Assembly (NCBI RefSeq): GCF_021869535.1
Contig: NW_026262701.1
Location: forward strand, 7,393,501-7,457,500
Origin: Mytilus californianus
Taxonomy: Eukaryota > Mollusca > Bivalvia > Mytilida > Mytilidae
Length of the DNA: 64,000 nucleotides
Reading direction: 5' to 3'
Position numbers and translations under genes: made by a program. The notes under the pieces are model-generated. The model had not been told where the DNA came from and made no database searches. It saw only the letters and a list, made by a program, of their open reading frames with translations. Below, piece after piece: positions 49,099 through 61,199 of this stretch (position 1 is the stretch's first letter; every line of letters begins with the position of its first letter).

Positions 49099-49228
49099 GG
49101 ACCACCTCCGGCTGCAGGATTTTCTCGCTGCGTTGAAGACCCATTGGTGGTATTCGACTGTTATCTGCTCTTCGGCTGGGTTGTTGTCTCTTTGACATAT
49201 TCCCCCATTTCCATTCTCAATTTTATTG
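49098..49228 (-). repeat. Inverted copy of the TATGTCAAAGAGACAACAACC dispersed repeat
   Basis: Minus-strand match to 46425-46560 (plus strand reads GAGGACCACCTCCGGCTGCA ... TTGTTGTCTCTTTGACATAT). Confidence 0.7.
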
Positions 49229-49304
49229 TTGTCATTGCCAGTGGAGCCAGAAACAGCAAACCTAAATATTGCCTACATGACTGCCTCAAAGCTAGATAAA
49301 TAAA

Positions 49305-51773
49305 ATGCTTCGCTGGGGCGCAGCTTGATACGACCGCAGAGGTCGAATCCTGAACAGTTGGGGCAAATATGGACACAACATTCAAGCTTGATACAGCTCT
49401 GAATTTGGATTGTAATTAAATATTTGACACAGCATAGGTTTCTGACACAGAAAGAATGTGGTCTAAGAACTTGAATTTTTTTAATTTACCTATGGTCCAA
49501 TGTCCAAAATCAAAATACATGGTTAGATTCAGCACATCAAAGAACCCCATATATTCAATTTTTGTTAAAATCAAACAAAGTTTAATTTTGGACCCCAACT
49601 TGGACAAACTTGAAAACTGGGCCCATAATCAAAAATCTAAACACATGTTTAGATTCAGCATATCAAAGAACCCCAAGAATTCAATTTTTGCTAAAATCAA
49701 ACTAAGTTTAATTTTGGACCCTTTGGACCTTAATGTAGACCAATTTAAAAAACGGGACTTAAAATTAAAAATCTAAAAACACGGTTAGATTTGGCATATC
49801 AAAGAACCCCAATAATTCAATTTTTGATGAAATCAAACAAAGTTTAATTTTGGACCCTTTTGACCTCAATATGAACCAATTTGAAAGCGGGGCCTACAAA
49901 TAGAAAATCTAAATACATGGTTAGATTCAGCATATCAAAGAACCTCATATATTCAATTTTTGTTGAAATCAAACAAAGTTTAATTTTGGACCCAAATTTG
50001 GACCAACTTGAAAACTGGGCCCATAATCAAAAATCTAAATACATGTTTAGATTCAGTATATCAAAGAACCCCATATATTCAATTTTTGTTGAAATCAAAC
50101 AAAGTTTAAATACTGGACCCTATCTTGGACCAACTTGAAAACTGGGCCCATAATCAAAAATCTAAACACATGTTAAGATTCAGCATATCAAAGAACCCCA
50201 AGAATTCAATTTTTGTTAAAATCAAACTAAGTTTCATTTTGGACCCTTTGGACCTTAATGTAGACCAATTTAAAAAACAGGACCCAAAATTAAAAATCTA
50301 AATACACGGTTAGATTTGGAATATCAAGGAACCCCAATAATTCAATTTTTGATGAAATCAAACAAAGTTTAATTTTGGACCCTTTTGACCGCAATATGAA
50401 CCAATTTGAAAGCGGGGTCCAAAAATAAAAAATCTAAATACATGGTTAGATTCAGCATATCAAAGAACCCCATATATTCAATTTTTGTTGAAATCAAACA
50501 AAGTTTAATTTTGGACCCCAATTTGGACCAACTTGAAAACTGGGCCAAAAATCAAAAATCTAAATACATGTTTAGATTCAGCATATCAAAGAACCTCATC
50601 TATTCAACTTTTGCTAAAATCAAACTAAGTTTAATTTTGGACCCTTTGGACCTTAATGTAGACCAATTTGAAAACTGGACCCAAAATTAAAAATCTAAAT
50701 ACACTGTTAGATTCGGCATAACAAATAAATAAATATGATCAAAGATTTTACAAATCTAATGCGCCATACTGTGCAATTAAAGACTTCTTGAAATTTTTCA
50801 ATATTTGAAATTTGAAAAAAAAAAAATTTTGAAGAATAATTCTTTTTAATTTCTGAAATCTGAAATGAGAAAAAATTGACCCCCCACAATTTCTTTTTAT
50901 CCCCCCCCCCCCCTTTTTTCCCCCCAAAAATTCTTTCCCTCAAGATATGGTCATAATCTCAATTCAAATTTCCAATGGAGTTGGCAACCATAATTACCCA
51001 TTTAAATTTACCATAGTGCTAACTTAATCTATTTTATAATAGAATTAAAAATATAGTGTCAAATCTTTCATATGGATTTTTTTGTAAAAAAAAAAGATGC
51101 AACATTTGCAGATATTTTTACTGGTCTTCCTTTATAAATATGCATTTCTTTAAACATAATTTAAAAGCAGTGTAAGGGAAGTAACCAAAACGTTGTATTT
51201 GGATTACCTCCCTTACACTGTTTTAAATTATCTTTATTGTTCATTAACCATTACTTTATACATAATTTAAAAGCAGTGTAAGGGAGATAATTTCAATGAT
51301 GTATTTGATTTATCTCCCTTACACTGCTTTAAATTATGTTTTGTACTAAAGTATTTGTCCATTAACCAGGACAACCCTGTTTTTCCCCCTTTTTTGCCCC
51401 TAATTCTTAAACGGTTTGAGCCATAACCCCCCAAAGCAAATCCTTACCATCCCTTTGTGGTATGGAAATTTGTAGTATAATTTCAGAGAGATCCATACAC
51501 CGTTCCACAGTTATTGTCTGGAAACTAGAAAGTACTTATTTTTGGCCCCTTTTTGGCCCCTAATTCCTTAACTGTTGGTACCATAACCCCCAAAATCAAT
51601 CCCAACCTTCCTTTTGTGGTATTTAACCTTATGGTCAAATTTCAAAAAGATCCATTCACTTAAACTAAAGTTAGAGTGTGAAAACCAATGTGTCTTCGGA
51701 CGAAGACGACGACGCCAACGTCATACCAATATACGACCACAAAATTTTTTTGCAGTCGTATAAAAACCCATGC
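49305..51773 (+). mobile_element. Composite tandem element with 3' hairpin ('ATACGACCGCAGAGGTCG' family), copy 1
   Basis: The head reads AATGCTTCGCTGGGGCGCAG CTTGATACGACCGCAGAGGTCG. About ten units of ~128 bp follow (49456-50720; landmarks AATACATGGTTAGATTCAGC, CAAAGAACCCCATATATTCA, AAACAAAGTTTAATTTTGG). Then come unique sequence with a C tract (about 50901-50912), two hairpins (51145-51345) and ~200 bp units of another type (TTTTTGGCCCCTAATTC; CTTTTGTGGTATTTAACCT). The tail is GACGACGCCAACGTCATACC and the hairpin ATACGACCACAAAATTTTTT-TGCAGTCGTAT. The shared 'ATACGACCGCA' at head and tail marks the ends. Open frames over it (KSKYMVRFSISKNPIYSIF) are repeat shadows. Confidence 0.75.
51145..51345. 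repeat. Two adjacent hairpins with the same stem
   Basis: Hairpin A, about 51155-51230: ATAATTTAAAAGCAGTGTAA GGGA.GTAA paired with TTACCTCCCTTACACTG TTTTAAATTAT. Hairpin B, about 51260-51340: the same left arm with GGGAGATAA, and TTATCTCCCTTACACTGCTT TAAATTAT. Each stem is nearly perfect over ~28 bp, with loops of about 20-30 bp. Confidence 0.8.
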
Positions 51774-53700
51774 AACTGTACAAAAGCAAAGCTCAGTTAC
51801 TGATGCACACCTTTAGTACTTAATTTGCTGATTATATTATGCACTTTTTATTCATATCAATTTAAATAAAGCTAACAAACAACATGATGTAATTAAGGGA
51901 GGAAAAGATTTAAATATTATTCATGTTTTATAAAAAAAATTTATAAAATTGTGGTTGCACGATTTAAACAATCTTTTGAGATAAGTCCCAATCTGATCTG
52001 TAGTTTTCTGTTAAACAAATAAAAATGCAAGAAGTCAAGTTGTAGTAAACAGGTAACATATAATTCAAAAGTTACACAACTCTCAAAGTTTGGAACAAAC
52101 AGCTTACACTTGAGAATCATGTCATCTGACTTTGTGTTGTCATCATATGGTTAAAAATAAAGAAGCAGAAAATACATTAAATTCACTATATCATGTATAT
52201 TGAATTTCCATAGCCCTATTGTAATTTGTATAAAAATAAGAAGATATAGTAAGATTCCCAACGACACAACTATCTGTCAAAGACCAAATGAAGTAGATTT
52301 AAGCAACTACAGGTAACAGTATGGCCTTTAACAATGAGCAAAACCCATATTGTATAGTAAACTATAAAAGGACCTGACATGACAACATGTAAAACAATTC
52401 AAACAAAAAAACCAACAGCCTGATTTATGTACTAAACCATTAACAGATATGTTCAACATCAACATGGTTCTGTGTTCTACTACAGTGAGGGAACATCTAA
52501 CCCTAACATACAATTAAACATCAAAATCAGCTGGATATTGACAAGGTCTATCAGGCTTCCAATATGAAATAAGTCCTTTCAAATTTATTACAGGGCTAGT
52601 GCCTCTGACATTTTTTTAACCTTTCTTAACCATAGATTTCAGTAAACTACTATCAGTGCATCTTTATAATATATGTAAATAAGACTTTGTTCTGCCTTTA
52701 TTAAAAAACCCAAAGTTTTATTATTGTATTTTCTTAAGTAGAAATGTATTTTTGTTTTTACTTTTTTTTTACATATTCTATACTTTGACATGCAAGGTGA
52801 TTGGAAATTTGCATTTCGTTCAACAGTTTTATTAGTGGATGACTTTACAAATGAAATCCACAAAATTTAGTATCTCCCAAATAACATGAATAACAATGAA
52901 TCCAATGTATTAGATAAATGTCTGAAGGGAGATAACTTGTCCACAAATTTACATTGCTATCATTAATTCAATTTTTCTGCATAGTAAGTATCTTACATGT
53001 CACTTTCCTGAAGAAGAAAAAACCTTTGTGTAAACTGATTCAGTGTTTTTCTGGGTAGCTTTGAAATTGTAATAATCCTAGTCGCCTTAAGTTCATTTCT
53101 TCTCAGAGAGAAATGTCCATTCAAGTTGAATTTTCCAAGGAGAAATTCCCCATTTACCATGTTTACAAACATCTATATAACTTGCCAAACCTCTTATTGC
53201 TTCAACTTGTTTCTCTTCAAGATTTCCTTCACATACTAAATCAAGTCTTATGCAATATTTAGATTCTGCAGCTGGTCAGTATATTGGGAACTACTACTTA
53301 CCATTTTAATATAAGTAACCATTACAAAACTAATATTCTACTATCAGATTGAAACATTGTTTTTATATACTAAATCTACACCAGTACTAGTGAGCAAAGG
53401 GATTCAAATCTTAATTGCCAAATTCCACCCAGGATAAATGTGATAAGTGGTAAATCAATATATTTCTGTAGAAAGGGTTGAATGATTTACATAAGAAAAC
53501 AGAGATGCTTGAAAATTGTCAAGTGGGCACTATGATAATGTCAGTTCAAGGGTGCAGAGTTCCAGTTTGCCAATAAAACGTGTAAATGACACTGTATATA
53601 CTAGTATAGTAAAAGTTTTTTTATGTTAATGGAAATATGAATCAAATTCAGTATGTCAAAATGTGTGTGAATATGGTTACATACATGTGTTAGCACCTTA
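51774..53700. other. Unassigned sequence with one dispersed repeat
   Basis: A copy of the GCCAATGAGACAACTC family, degraded, lies at about 52220-52560 (AAAATAAGAAGATATAGTAA; ACAACTATCTGTCAAAGACC; CAAAACCCATATTGTATAGT). The rest is AT-rich with no gene. Confidence 0.5.
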
Positions 53701-53702
53701 CC

Positions 53703-56700
53703 TTAACTCATTCGCCCCCAAGAGATTTCTGGAAAATCAGGCATTTTCGAAAATTTGCAATCATATGCAAATTATATGCAAATTAGCAGACTCTTGATGC
53801 TGTAACTGATGCTCATCTATTAAACTATGTATTGAGATTTGGGGGCGGATGGCATGGGTGGGGGGTGGGGTGGGAGGTGGAATATTTTCTCGTGGGTTTG
53901 AACCCACCCCCACTGAAAAATGTAAATTTTCCGTCTATTTTCCGATTTTTAAACGACCTTGAGAGGTGAACATTGACCAGACTGTTTTTCTTTGTCATTC
54001 AAGTATTACCCTATAGTTACAGCAGTCTATTCATGCTAACTGGGAGTATATTGGACTTAAGTGTCTTGCTGGGGAATTATTATTGTCAAGTCAGGTGTGC
54101 CTAAATGTCCGTTTTTACGGATTTTTGACAAAACGGTGACCTAGATTTTACAGACTAGATTCCTATTGGCCATATTATACCTCGTTGTGTTCCTTTACCA
54201 CCTATGCATGCATTTATGATAATAGTTTATACCTACAGTCACTACCAGTTACGTAGTGGCCATCAAAAGATGCCCACCCCCACCTGATTTTGGCTACTTT
54301 TCACGTTTTTCCGATTTTGAACTCTTAAACGGCCTTCAAAGTGCCATATTTTCATGAACAGACATCTGAGAAGAGTTTATGGACCATGAACTGCTTGGTT
54401 GAAGTCCCTGCTATCATGACAGTTCAGCTGGGGCAGTTCAAAAAAGGTATGGAGGGTCATACGGGCCATCAAAGAATGGTTGTCGCCATCACGCCTACAG
54501 GCGGGATTGGGGGCTAAAGGGTTAAACGATTTGATCAAAATTTTTAAATTTGACTTCTGTTGGGTTTGAGGGTCGTTTTGGGGTGTAAAACTGACCAAAA
54601 CACTCTTTAGAGGTTGAAAATCGGGAAAAAAATATTTTTAGTTTAACTCATTCGCCCCCAAGAGATTTCTGGAAAATCAGGCATTTTCGAAAATTTGCAA
54701 TCATATGCAAATTATATGCAAATTAGCAGACTCTTGATGCTGTAACTGATGCTCATCTATTAAACTATGTATTGAGATTTGGGGGCGGATGGCATGGGTG
54801 GGGGGTGGGGTGGGAGGTGGAATATTTTCTCGTGGGTTTGAACCCACCCCCACTGAAAAATGTAAATTTTCCGTCTATTTTCCGATTTTTAAACGACCTT
54901 GAGAGGTGAACATTGACCAGACTGTTTTTCTTTGTCATTCAAGTATTACCCTATAGTTACAGCAGTCTATTCATGCTAACTGGGAGTATATTGGACTTAA
55001 GTGTCTTGCTGGGGAATTATTATTGTCAAGTCAGGTGTGCCTAAATGTCCGTTTTTACGGATTTTTGACAAAACGGTGACCTAGATTTTACAGACTAGAT
55101 TCCTATTGGCCATATTATACCTCGTTGTGTTCCTTTACCACCTATGCATGCATTTATGATAATAGTTTATACCTACAGTCACTACCAGTTACGTAGTGGC
55201 CATCAAAAGATGCCCACCCCCACCTGATTTTGGCTACTTTTCACGTTTTTCCGATTTTGAACTCTTAAACGGCCTTCAAAGTGCCATATTTTCATGAACA
55301 GACATCTGAGAAGAGTTTATGGACCATGAACTGCTTGGTTGAAGTCCCTGCTATCATGACAGTTCAGCTGGGGCAGTTCAAAAAAGGTATGGAGGGTCAT
55401 ACGGGCCATCAAAGAATGGTTGTCGCCATCACGCCTACAGGCGGGATTGGGGGCTAAAGGGTTAAACGATTTGATCAAAATTTTTAAATTTGACTTCTGT
55501 TGGGTTTGAGGGTCGTTTTGGGGTGTAAAACTGACCAAAACACTCTTTAGAGGTTGAAAATCGGGAAAAAAATATTTTTAGTTTAACTCATTCGCCCCCA
55601 AGAGATTTCTGGAAAATCAGGCATTTTCGAAAATTTGCAATCATATGCAAATTATATGCAAATTAGCAGACTCTTGATGCTGTAACTGATGCTCATCTAT
55701 TAAACTATGTATTGAGATTTGGGGGCGGATGGCATGGGTGGGGGGTGGGGTGGGAGGTGGAATATTTTCTCGTGGGTTTGAACCCACCCCCACTGAAAAA
55801 TGTAAATTTTCCGTCTATTTTCCGATTTTTAAACGACCTTGAGAGGTGAACATTGACCAGACTGTTTTTCTTTGTCATTCAAGTATTACCCTATAGTTAC
55901 AGCAGTCTATTCATGCTAACTGGGAGTATATTGGACTTAAGTGTCTTGCTGGGGAATTATTATTGTCAAGTCAGGTGTGCCTAAATGTCCGTTTTTACGG
56001 ATTTTTGACAAAACGGTGACCTAGATTTTACAGACTAGATTCCTATTGGCCATATTATACCTCGTTGTGTTCCTTTACCACCTATGCATGCATTTATGAT
56101 AATAGTTTATACCTACAGTCACTACCAGTTACGTAGTGGCCATCAAAAGATGCCCACCCCCACCTGATTTTGGCTACTTTTCACGTTTTTCCGATTTTGA
56201 ACTCTTAAACGGCCTTCAAAGTGCCATATTTTCATGAACAGACATCTGAGAAGAGTTTATGGACCATGAACTGCTTGGTTGAAGTCCCTGCTATCATGAC
56301 AGTTCAGCTGGGGCAGTTCAAAAAAGGTATGGAGGGTCATACGGGCCATCAAAGAATGGTTGTCGCCATCACGCCTACAGGCGGGATTGGGGGCTAAAGG
56401 GTTAAACGATTTGATCAAAATTTTTAAATTTGACTTCTGTTGGGTTTGAGGGTCGTTTTGGGGTGTAAAACTGACCAAAACACTCTTTAGAGGTTGAAAA
56501 TCGGGAAAAAAATATTTTTAGTTTAACTCATTCGCCCCCAAGAGATTTCTGGAAAATCAGGCATTTTCGAAAATTTGCAATCATATGCAAATTATATGCA
56601 AATTAGCAGACTCTTGATGCTGTAACTGATGCTCATCTATTAAACTATGTATTGAGATTTGGGGGCGGATGGCATGGGTGGGGGGTGGGGTGGGAGGTGG

Positions 56701-57345
56701 AATATTTTCTCGTGGGTTTGAACCCACCCCCACTGAAAAATGTAAATTTTCCGTCTATTTTCCGATTTTTAAACGACCTTGAGAGGTGAACATTGACCAG
56801 ACTGTTTTTCTTTGTCATTCAAGTATTACCCTATAGTTACAGCAGTCTATTCATGCTAACTGGGAGTATATTGGACTTAAGTGTCTTGCTGGGGAATTAT
56901 TATTGTCAAGTCAGGTGTGCCTAAATGTCCGTTTTTACGGATTTTTGACAAAACGGTGACCTAGATTTTACAGACTAGATTCCTATTGGCCATATTATAC
57001 CTCGTTGTGTTCCTTTACCACCTATGCATGCATTTATGATAATAGTTTATACCTACAGTCACTACCAGTTACGTAGTGGCCATCAAAAGATGCCCACCCC
57101 CACCTGATTTTGGCTACTTTTCACGTTTTTCCGATTTTGAACTCTTAAACGGCCTTCAAAGTGCCATATTTTCATGAACAGACATCTGAGAAGAGTTTAT
57201 GGACCATGAACTGCTTGGTTGAAGTCCCTGCTATCATGACAGTTCAGCTGGGGCAGTTCAAAAAAGGTATGGAGGGTCATACGGGCCATCAAAGAATGGT
57301 TGTCGCCATCACGCCTACAGGCGGGATTGGGGGCTAAAGGGTTAA
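53703..57345. mobile_element. Four tandem copies of a TTAA-flanked piggyBac-like non-autonomous element
   Basis: TTAA sites lie at 53703, 54643, 55583 and 56523 (left ends) and at 54522, 55462, 56402 and 57342 (right ends). Each element is 823 bp including both TTAA. The left end CTCATTCGCCCCCAA and the inverted right end CCCTTTAGCCCCCAA match at 12 of 15 positions. The right end has a subterminal CGCCTACAGGCG stem. Three 117 bp spacers (54526-54642 and the same +940, +1880) are alike. I see no difference between units by eye. The TTAA target and C-rich terminal repeat are typical of piggyBac MITEs. The 73-codon minus-strand frame in each unit is not considered a gene. Confidence 0.8.
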
Positions 57346-58379
57346 AGCATGTAAACCGGGCATTTAAAAACCTACCTTGTACATTTTGCCATGTCAAGCA
57401 GTCTGATGTTGGAACCCTTCCATGATTGTTTTCTTTGATAAGTTACCAATCTGTAAAAAAGAGACACATTGCATTATTATAACTATTTTTAAGTTACAAA
57501 ATGTACTAGAGTACATGTACTTCAAAGTGTTTCTGTAGAGAATACACAGAGAATAAAACTTGATTTAATAAATTGAATGCTAAGATTTTACCCCCAATTT
57601 TGTAATACTATATCTATAATAATATTTTGGAGTGTTGTTGCTTTGGGTCTCTTTGGGAGGGTTAAGCAAATATATGCATGTACTATGACCATATAACATT
57701 GTGTAGATATATGTAATCACTTTACTTTGGTCTGTAGTTGAAATCATGCTACTTCTCCTCACTTTTATTATGCATCATATATTATACTTACACATAATAC
57801 TTATATTGCTATTATTAAGACCTATATATATCTATTGAATGTAAATGTTGAAATTAAAATGGCAATTTTTTAACATGTCAACTATCATACCATATCTTCT
57901 ATATGTAAAAAATTCAAAGTCAGAGGTGCAGCACCAAATAATCTCCATGAAAATGAGTTATTGTACATCAGCTGGTTCAAATACTTTTTAGAAGATATCT
58001 GCCTGGTCTTTTAACTGCCATTTTGTATTGATATCAATACAAATTTTATTTATTTGCTCATTGCTATAAATTTTTTTCTGTAGCTTTTGAAAGAACCATG
58101 TAAAAAATTTCTTTGGAAGACCAGGGATCTCCATGACCTGTTTTATGATGGTGCACCACCATCGTTAATTTATCTTCTATTATTATCAAATAAACCCTAT
58201 ACATATAAAACAAGTATAATACACAAGGACCAACAACAATCACTGACTTACAGGCTCCTGCTTTGGGACAGGCACATACAGAATATGGCAGTAGCTAAAC
58301 ATGTTTGGTAGCGCTCAACCATCCCCCTAACCTTGGACAAAGGTTTAACAGCATAACAAAAGAACAAACTGTAATAAAA
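57346..58379. other. Unassigned sequence with repeat remnants
   Basis: A remnant of the 'CTCCATGGAAATGAGATGTG' family lies at about 57838-57960. A dispersed fragment lies at about 58215-58370 (CACTGACTTACAGGCTCCTG CTTTGGGACAGGCAC). No gene recognised. Confidence 0.5.
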
Positions 58380-60475
58380 TGCTCCGCAAGGCGCAGCTTG
58401 ATACGACCGCAGAGGTCGAACCCTGAACAGTTGGGGCAAGTATGGACACAACATTCAAGCTTGATACAGCTCTGAATTTGGATTGTGATTAAATATTTGA
58501 CACAGCATAGGTTTCTGACATAGAATGAATGTGGTCTAAGAACTTAAAAAATTTTAATTGGACATTCACCTTTTATGGTCCAATATCCAAAATCTAAATA
58601 CATGGTTAGATTCAGCATATCAAAGAACCCCATATATTCAATTTTTGTTGAAATCAAACAAAGTTTAATTTTGGACCCCAAATTGGACCAACTTGAAAAC
58701 TGGGCCCATAATCAAAAATCTAAATACATGTTTAGATTCAGCATATCAAAGAACCCTAAGAATTCAATTTTTGTTAAAATCAAACTAAGTTTAATTTTGG
58801 ACCCTTTGGACCTTAATGTAGACCAATTTGAAAACGGAACCAAAAATTAAGAATCTAAATACACGGTTAGATTCGGCATATCAAAGAACCCCAATAATTC
58901 AATTTTTGATGAAATCAAACTAAGTTTAATTTTGGACCCTTTGGACCTCAATGTGGACCAATTTAAAAACGGGGCCCAAAATCCAAAAACTTAATACACT
59001 GTTAGATTCAGCATATTAAAGAACCCCAAGAATTCAGAAATAAAACCCCATTGAAATTGGTCAAGAAATAAGCAATTTATACGAAGTATCTTCTTTTGCA
59101 CAATACTGTGCAATTGAATATTTCTTGCTATTGCGCAATACTGCACAATTGACAATTTCTTGCTATTACGCAATATTGTGCTATTGATTATTTCTTGCTA
59201 TTGCGCAATACTGTGCAATTGAAGATTTCTTGCTATTGCGCAATACTGTGCAATTGAAGATTTCTTGCTATTGTGCAATACTGTGCAATTGAAAATTTCT
59301 TGCTATTGCACAATACTTATTATATAATAATTTACACATCCTAATTGGTGTGTATCTCCTATCATATCATTATTATTTGCTTTTAAATATAAATCAGAAA
59401 TAACCAACTTAAAATGGAAAATTTTAAAAGAAAAAAAAAAGGAAAAAAAAAAAAAATCCCCCCACCAAATTTTTTGAACCCCCTTATGATTCATCACCCC
59501 CAAACTCAATCCCAGCCTTCCCTTTGTGGTATGGTACCTTGCAGTACAATTTCAGAGAGATCCATACACTTGAACACAAGTTATTGTCTGGATACTAGAA
59601 AAATGTGTTTTTTGGCCCCTTTTTGGCCCCCAAATCCTAAACGTTTCGGGCAATTACCCCCAAACTCAATTCCAGCTTTCCCTTTGTGATATGGAACCTT
59701 GTAGTACAATTTCAGAAATATCCAAACACTTACACACAAGTTATTGTCATGAAACTAGAAAAATGCTTGTTTTTTGCCCCTTTTTTTGCCCCTAATTCCT
59801 AAAATTTTGAGGCAATTACCCCCAAAATCAATCCCAGCATTCCCTGTGTGATATGGAACCTTGTGGTACAATTTCAGAGAGATCCATACACTTGAACACA
59901 AGTTATTGTCTGGAAACTAGAAAAATGCTTATTTTTGGCCCCTTATTCCTAAACGTTTCGGGCAATTACCCCCAAACTCAATTCCAGCTTTCCCTTTGTG
60001 ATATGGAACCTTGTAGTACAATTTCAGAAAGATCCATACACTTTCACACAAGTTATTGTCATGAAACTAGAAAAATGCTTGTTTTTTGCCCCTTTTTTGG
60101 CCCCTTATTCCTAATATTTTGAGGCAATTACCCCCAAAATCAATCCCAGCATTCCCTTTGTGATATGCAACCTTGTGGTACAATGTCAGAGAGATCCTTA
60201 CACTAACACACAAGTTATGTCTTGAAGTTACAAAAATGCTTATTTTTGGCCCTTTTTGGCCCCTAATTCCTTAACTGTTGGTACCATAACCCACAAAATC
60301 AATCCCAACCTTCCTTTTGTGGTATTGAACCTTATGGTAAAATTTCATAGAGATCCATTCACTTAAACTAAGGTTAGAGTGCGAAAATCAATGTGTCTTC
60401 GGACGACGCCGGACGTCGACGACGCCAACGTCATACCAATATACGACCGCAAAAATTTTTGCAGTCGTATAAAAA
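58380..60475 (+). mobile_element. Composite tandem element with 3' hairpin ('ATACGACCGCAGAGGTCG' family), copy 2
   Basis: The head AATGCTCCGCAAGGCGCAGC TTGATACGACCGCAGAGGTCG is followed by about four ~128 bp units (58560-59040). Next come a 35 bp array (59090-59320) and about five ~200 bp units (59460-60370; AGTTATTGTC.GGA.ACTAGA, GGCAATTACCCCCAAACTCA). The tail is GACGACGCCAACGTCATACC and the near-perfect hairpin ATACGACCGCAAAAATTTTTGCAGTCGTAT at about 60441-60470, continuing into AAAAAT. The order of parts matches copy 1 at 49305-51773. Confidence 0.78.
59090..59320 (+). repeat. 35 bp array with TTGCGCAA palindromes
   Basis: The unit TTGCTATTGCGCAATACTGT GCAATTGAAGATTTC starts near 59125, 59160, 59195, 59230, 59265 and 59300. 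It lies inside the second ATACGACCGCA-type element. Confidence 0.85.
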
Positions 60476-60612
60476 TCATGCTTGACTCATCAGATCGACA
60501 CAAAGCACATACAAGACTAAGGACTCAAAGTACTGATCTAAGAGTACTTGCAGTTACTGAAAGCTACTTGGAAAGTTGGGAGGCCTGTCACAATTTAATT
60601 AAGACAGCTTAG

Positions 60613-61009
60613 GTTTAAGTGTAAATACACCATTGTGTTTAAAAATATAGTAGATTTATGACGTAATATGATCCTGTCAGAATTTAGCATAAATGATAGT
60701 AGTTCTAATTTGGTCCACAGTGAGTACTTTCATTGGTAAAAACAAACATGGCCGAAAATATCTTTCTGTTTTTTTGTTCTTTATTGGGATTTGTTTGTAT
60801 ATAACATCATACAGGAGCATACAATTCCAGCAAATTTGTATCAGAGGAGCATACTATTTCCGGCAAATTTGACTGAGCAACACGAACTTCAAAAAAACTG
60901 GGGGTGATCTCAGGTGCTCTGGAAGGGTAAGAAGATCCTGCACAACATGTGGCACCTGTTGTGTTGCTCATATTAGTACAAACCCAGTAATAAGTCAAAT
61001 TTGGTAGGT
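60613..61009. other. Unassigned sequence
   Basis: A short duplication (GGAGCATAC.ATT.CCAGCAAATTTG at about 60813-60838 and again at 60846-60870). No gene support. Confidence 0.45.
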
Positions 61010-61190
61010 CACATTCAGGGAAAGGGGGAAGGGATTGTAGTTACGACAATTGGAACATATCCACTATCATCTGTGAAACTGATATTCCATAACGGTCAAC
61101 CACTTGGTGATGGCATCCGTAAAATTTATGAAGGGATAACTTCAACTTCACCAATTGAAACTCTTGGTTTAATAGCTTCCTTGTGATTAA
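61010..61190 (-). pseudogene. Remnant of a retroelement ORF (C-terminal part of a reverse transcriptase protein)
   Basis: On the minus strand the sequence reads RKLLNQEFQLVKLKLSLHKF YGCHHQVVDRYGISVSQM, then a stop after MFQLS. The K-L-L-N-Q..L..L..KFYG.H..LVD.Y pattern is what I associate with the C-terminal region of reverse-transcriptase ORFs abundant in bivalve genomes; this is from memory and was not searched. No intact ORF surrounds it. Confidence 0.45.
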
Positions 61191-61199
61191 AGGATTAAA

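Noticed and set aside
49456-50690. Open frames with KSKYMVRFSISKNPIYSIF repeats
   Set aside because: Translation of a ~128 bp non-coding tandem unit; the same occurs in the second element copy at 58575-58850.
53703-57345. 73-codon minus-strand frame found in each 940 bp unit
   Set aside because: It repeats because the units are alike. It has no homology I recognise and lies across the subterminal stem of a non-autonomous element.
60379-60612. Frame ending SYLESWEACHNLIKTA
   Set aside because: It starts inside the tail hairpin of a repeat element. The remaining ~40 codons have no recognisable family or acceptor.
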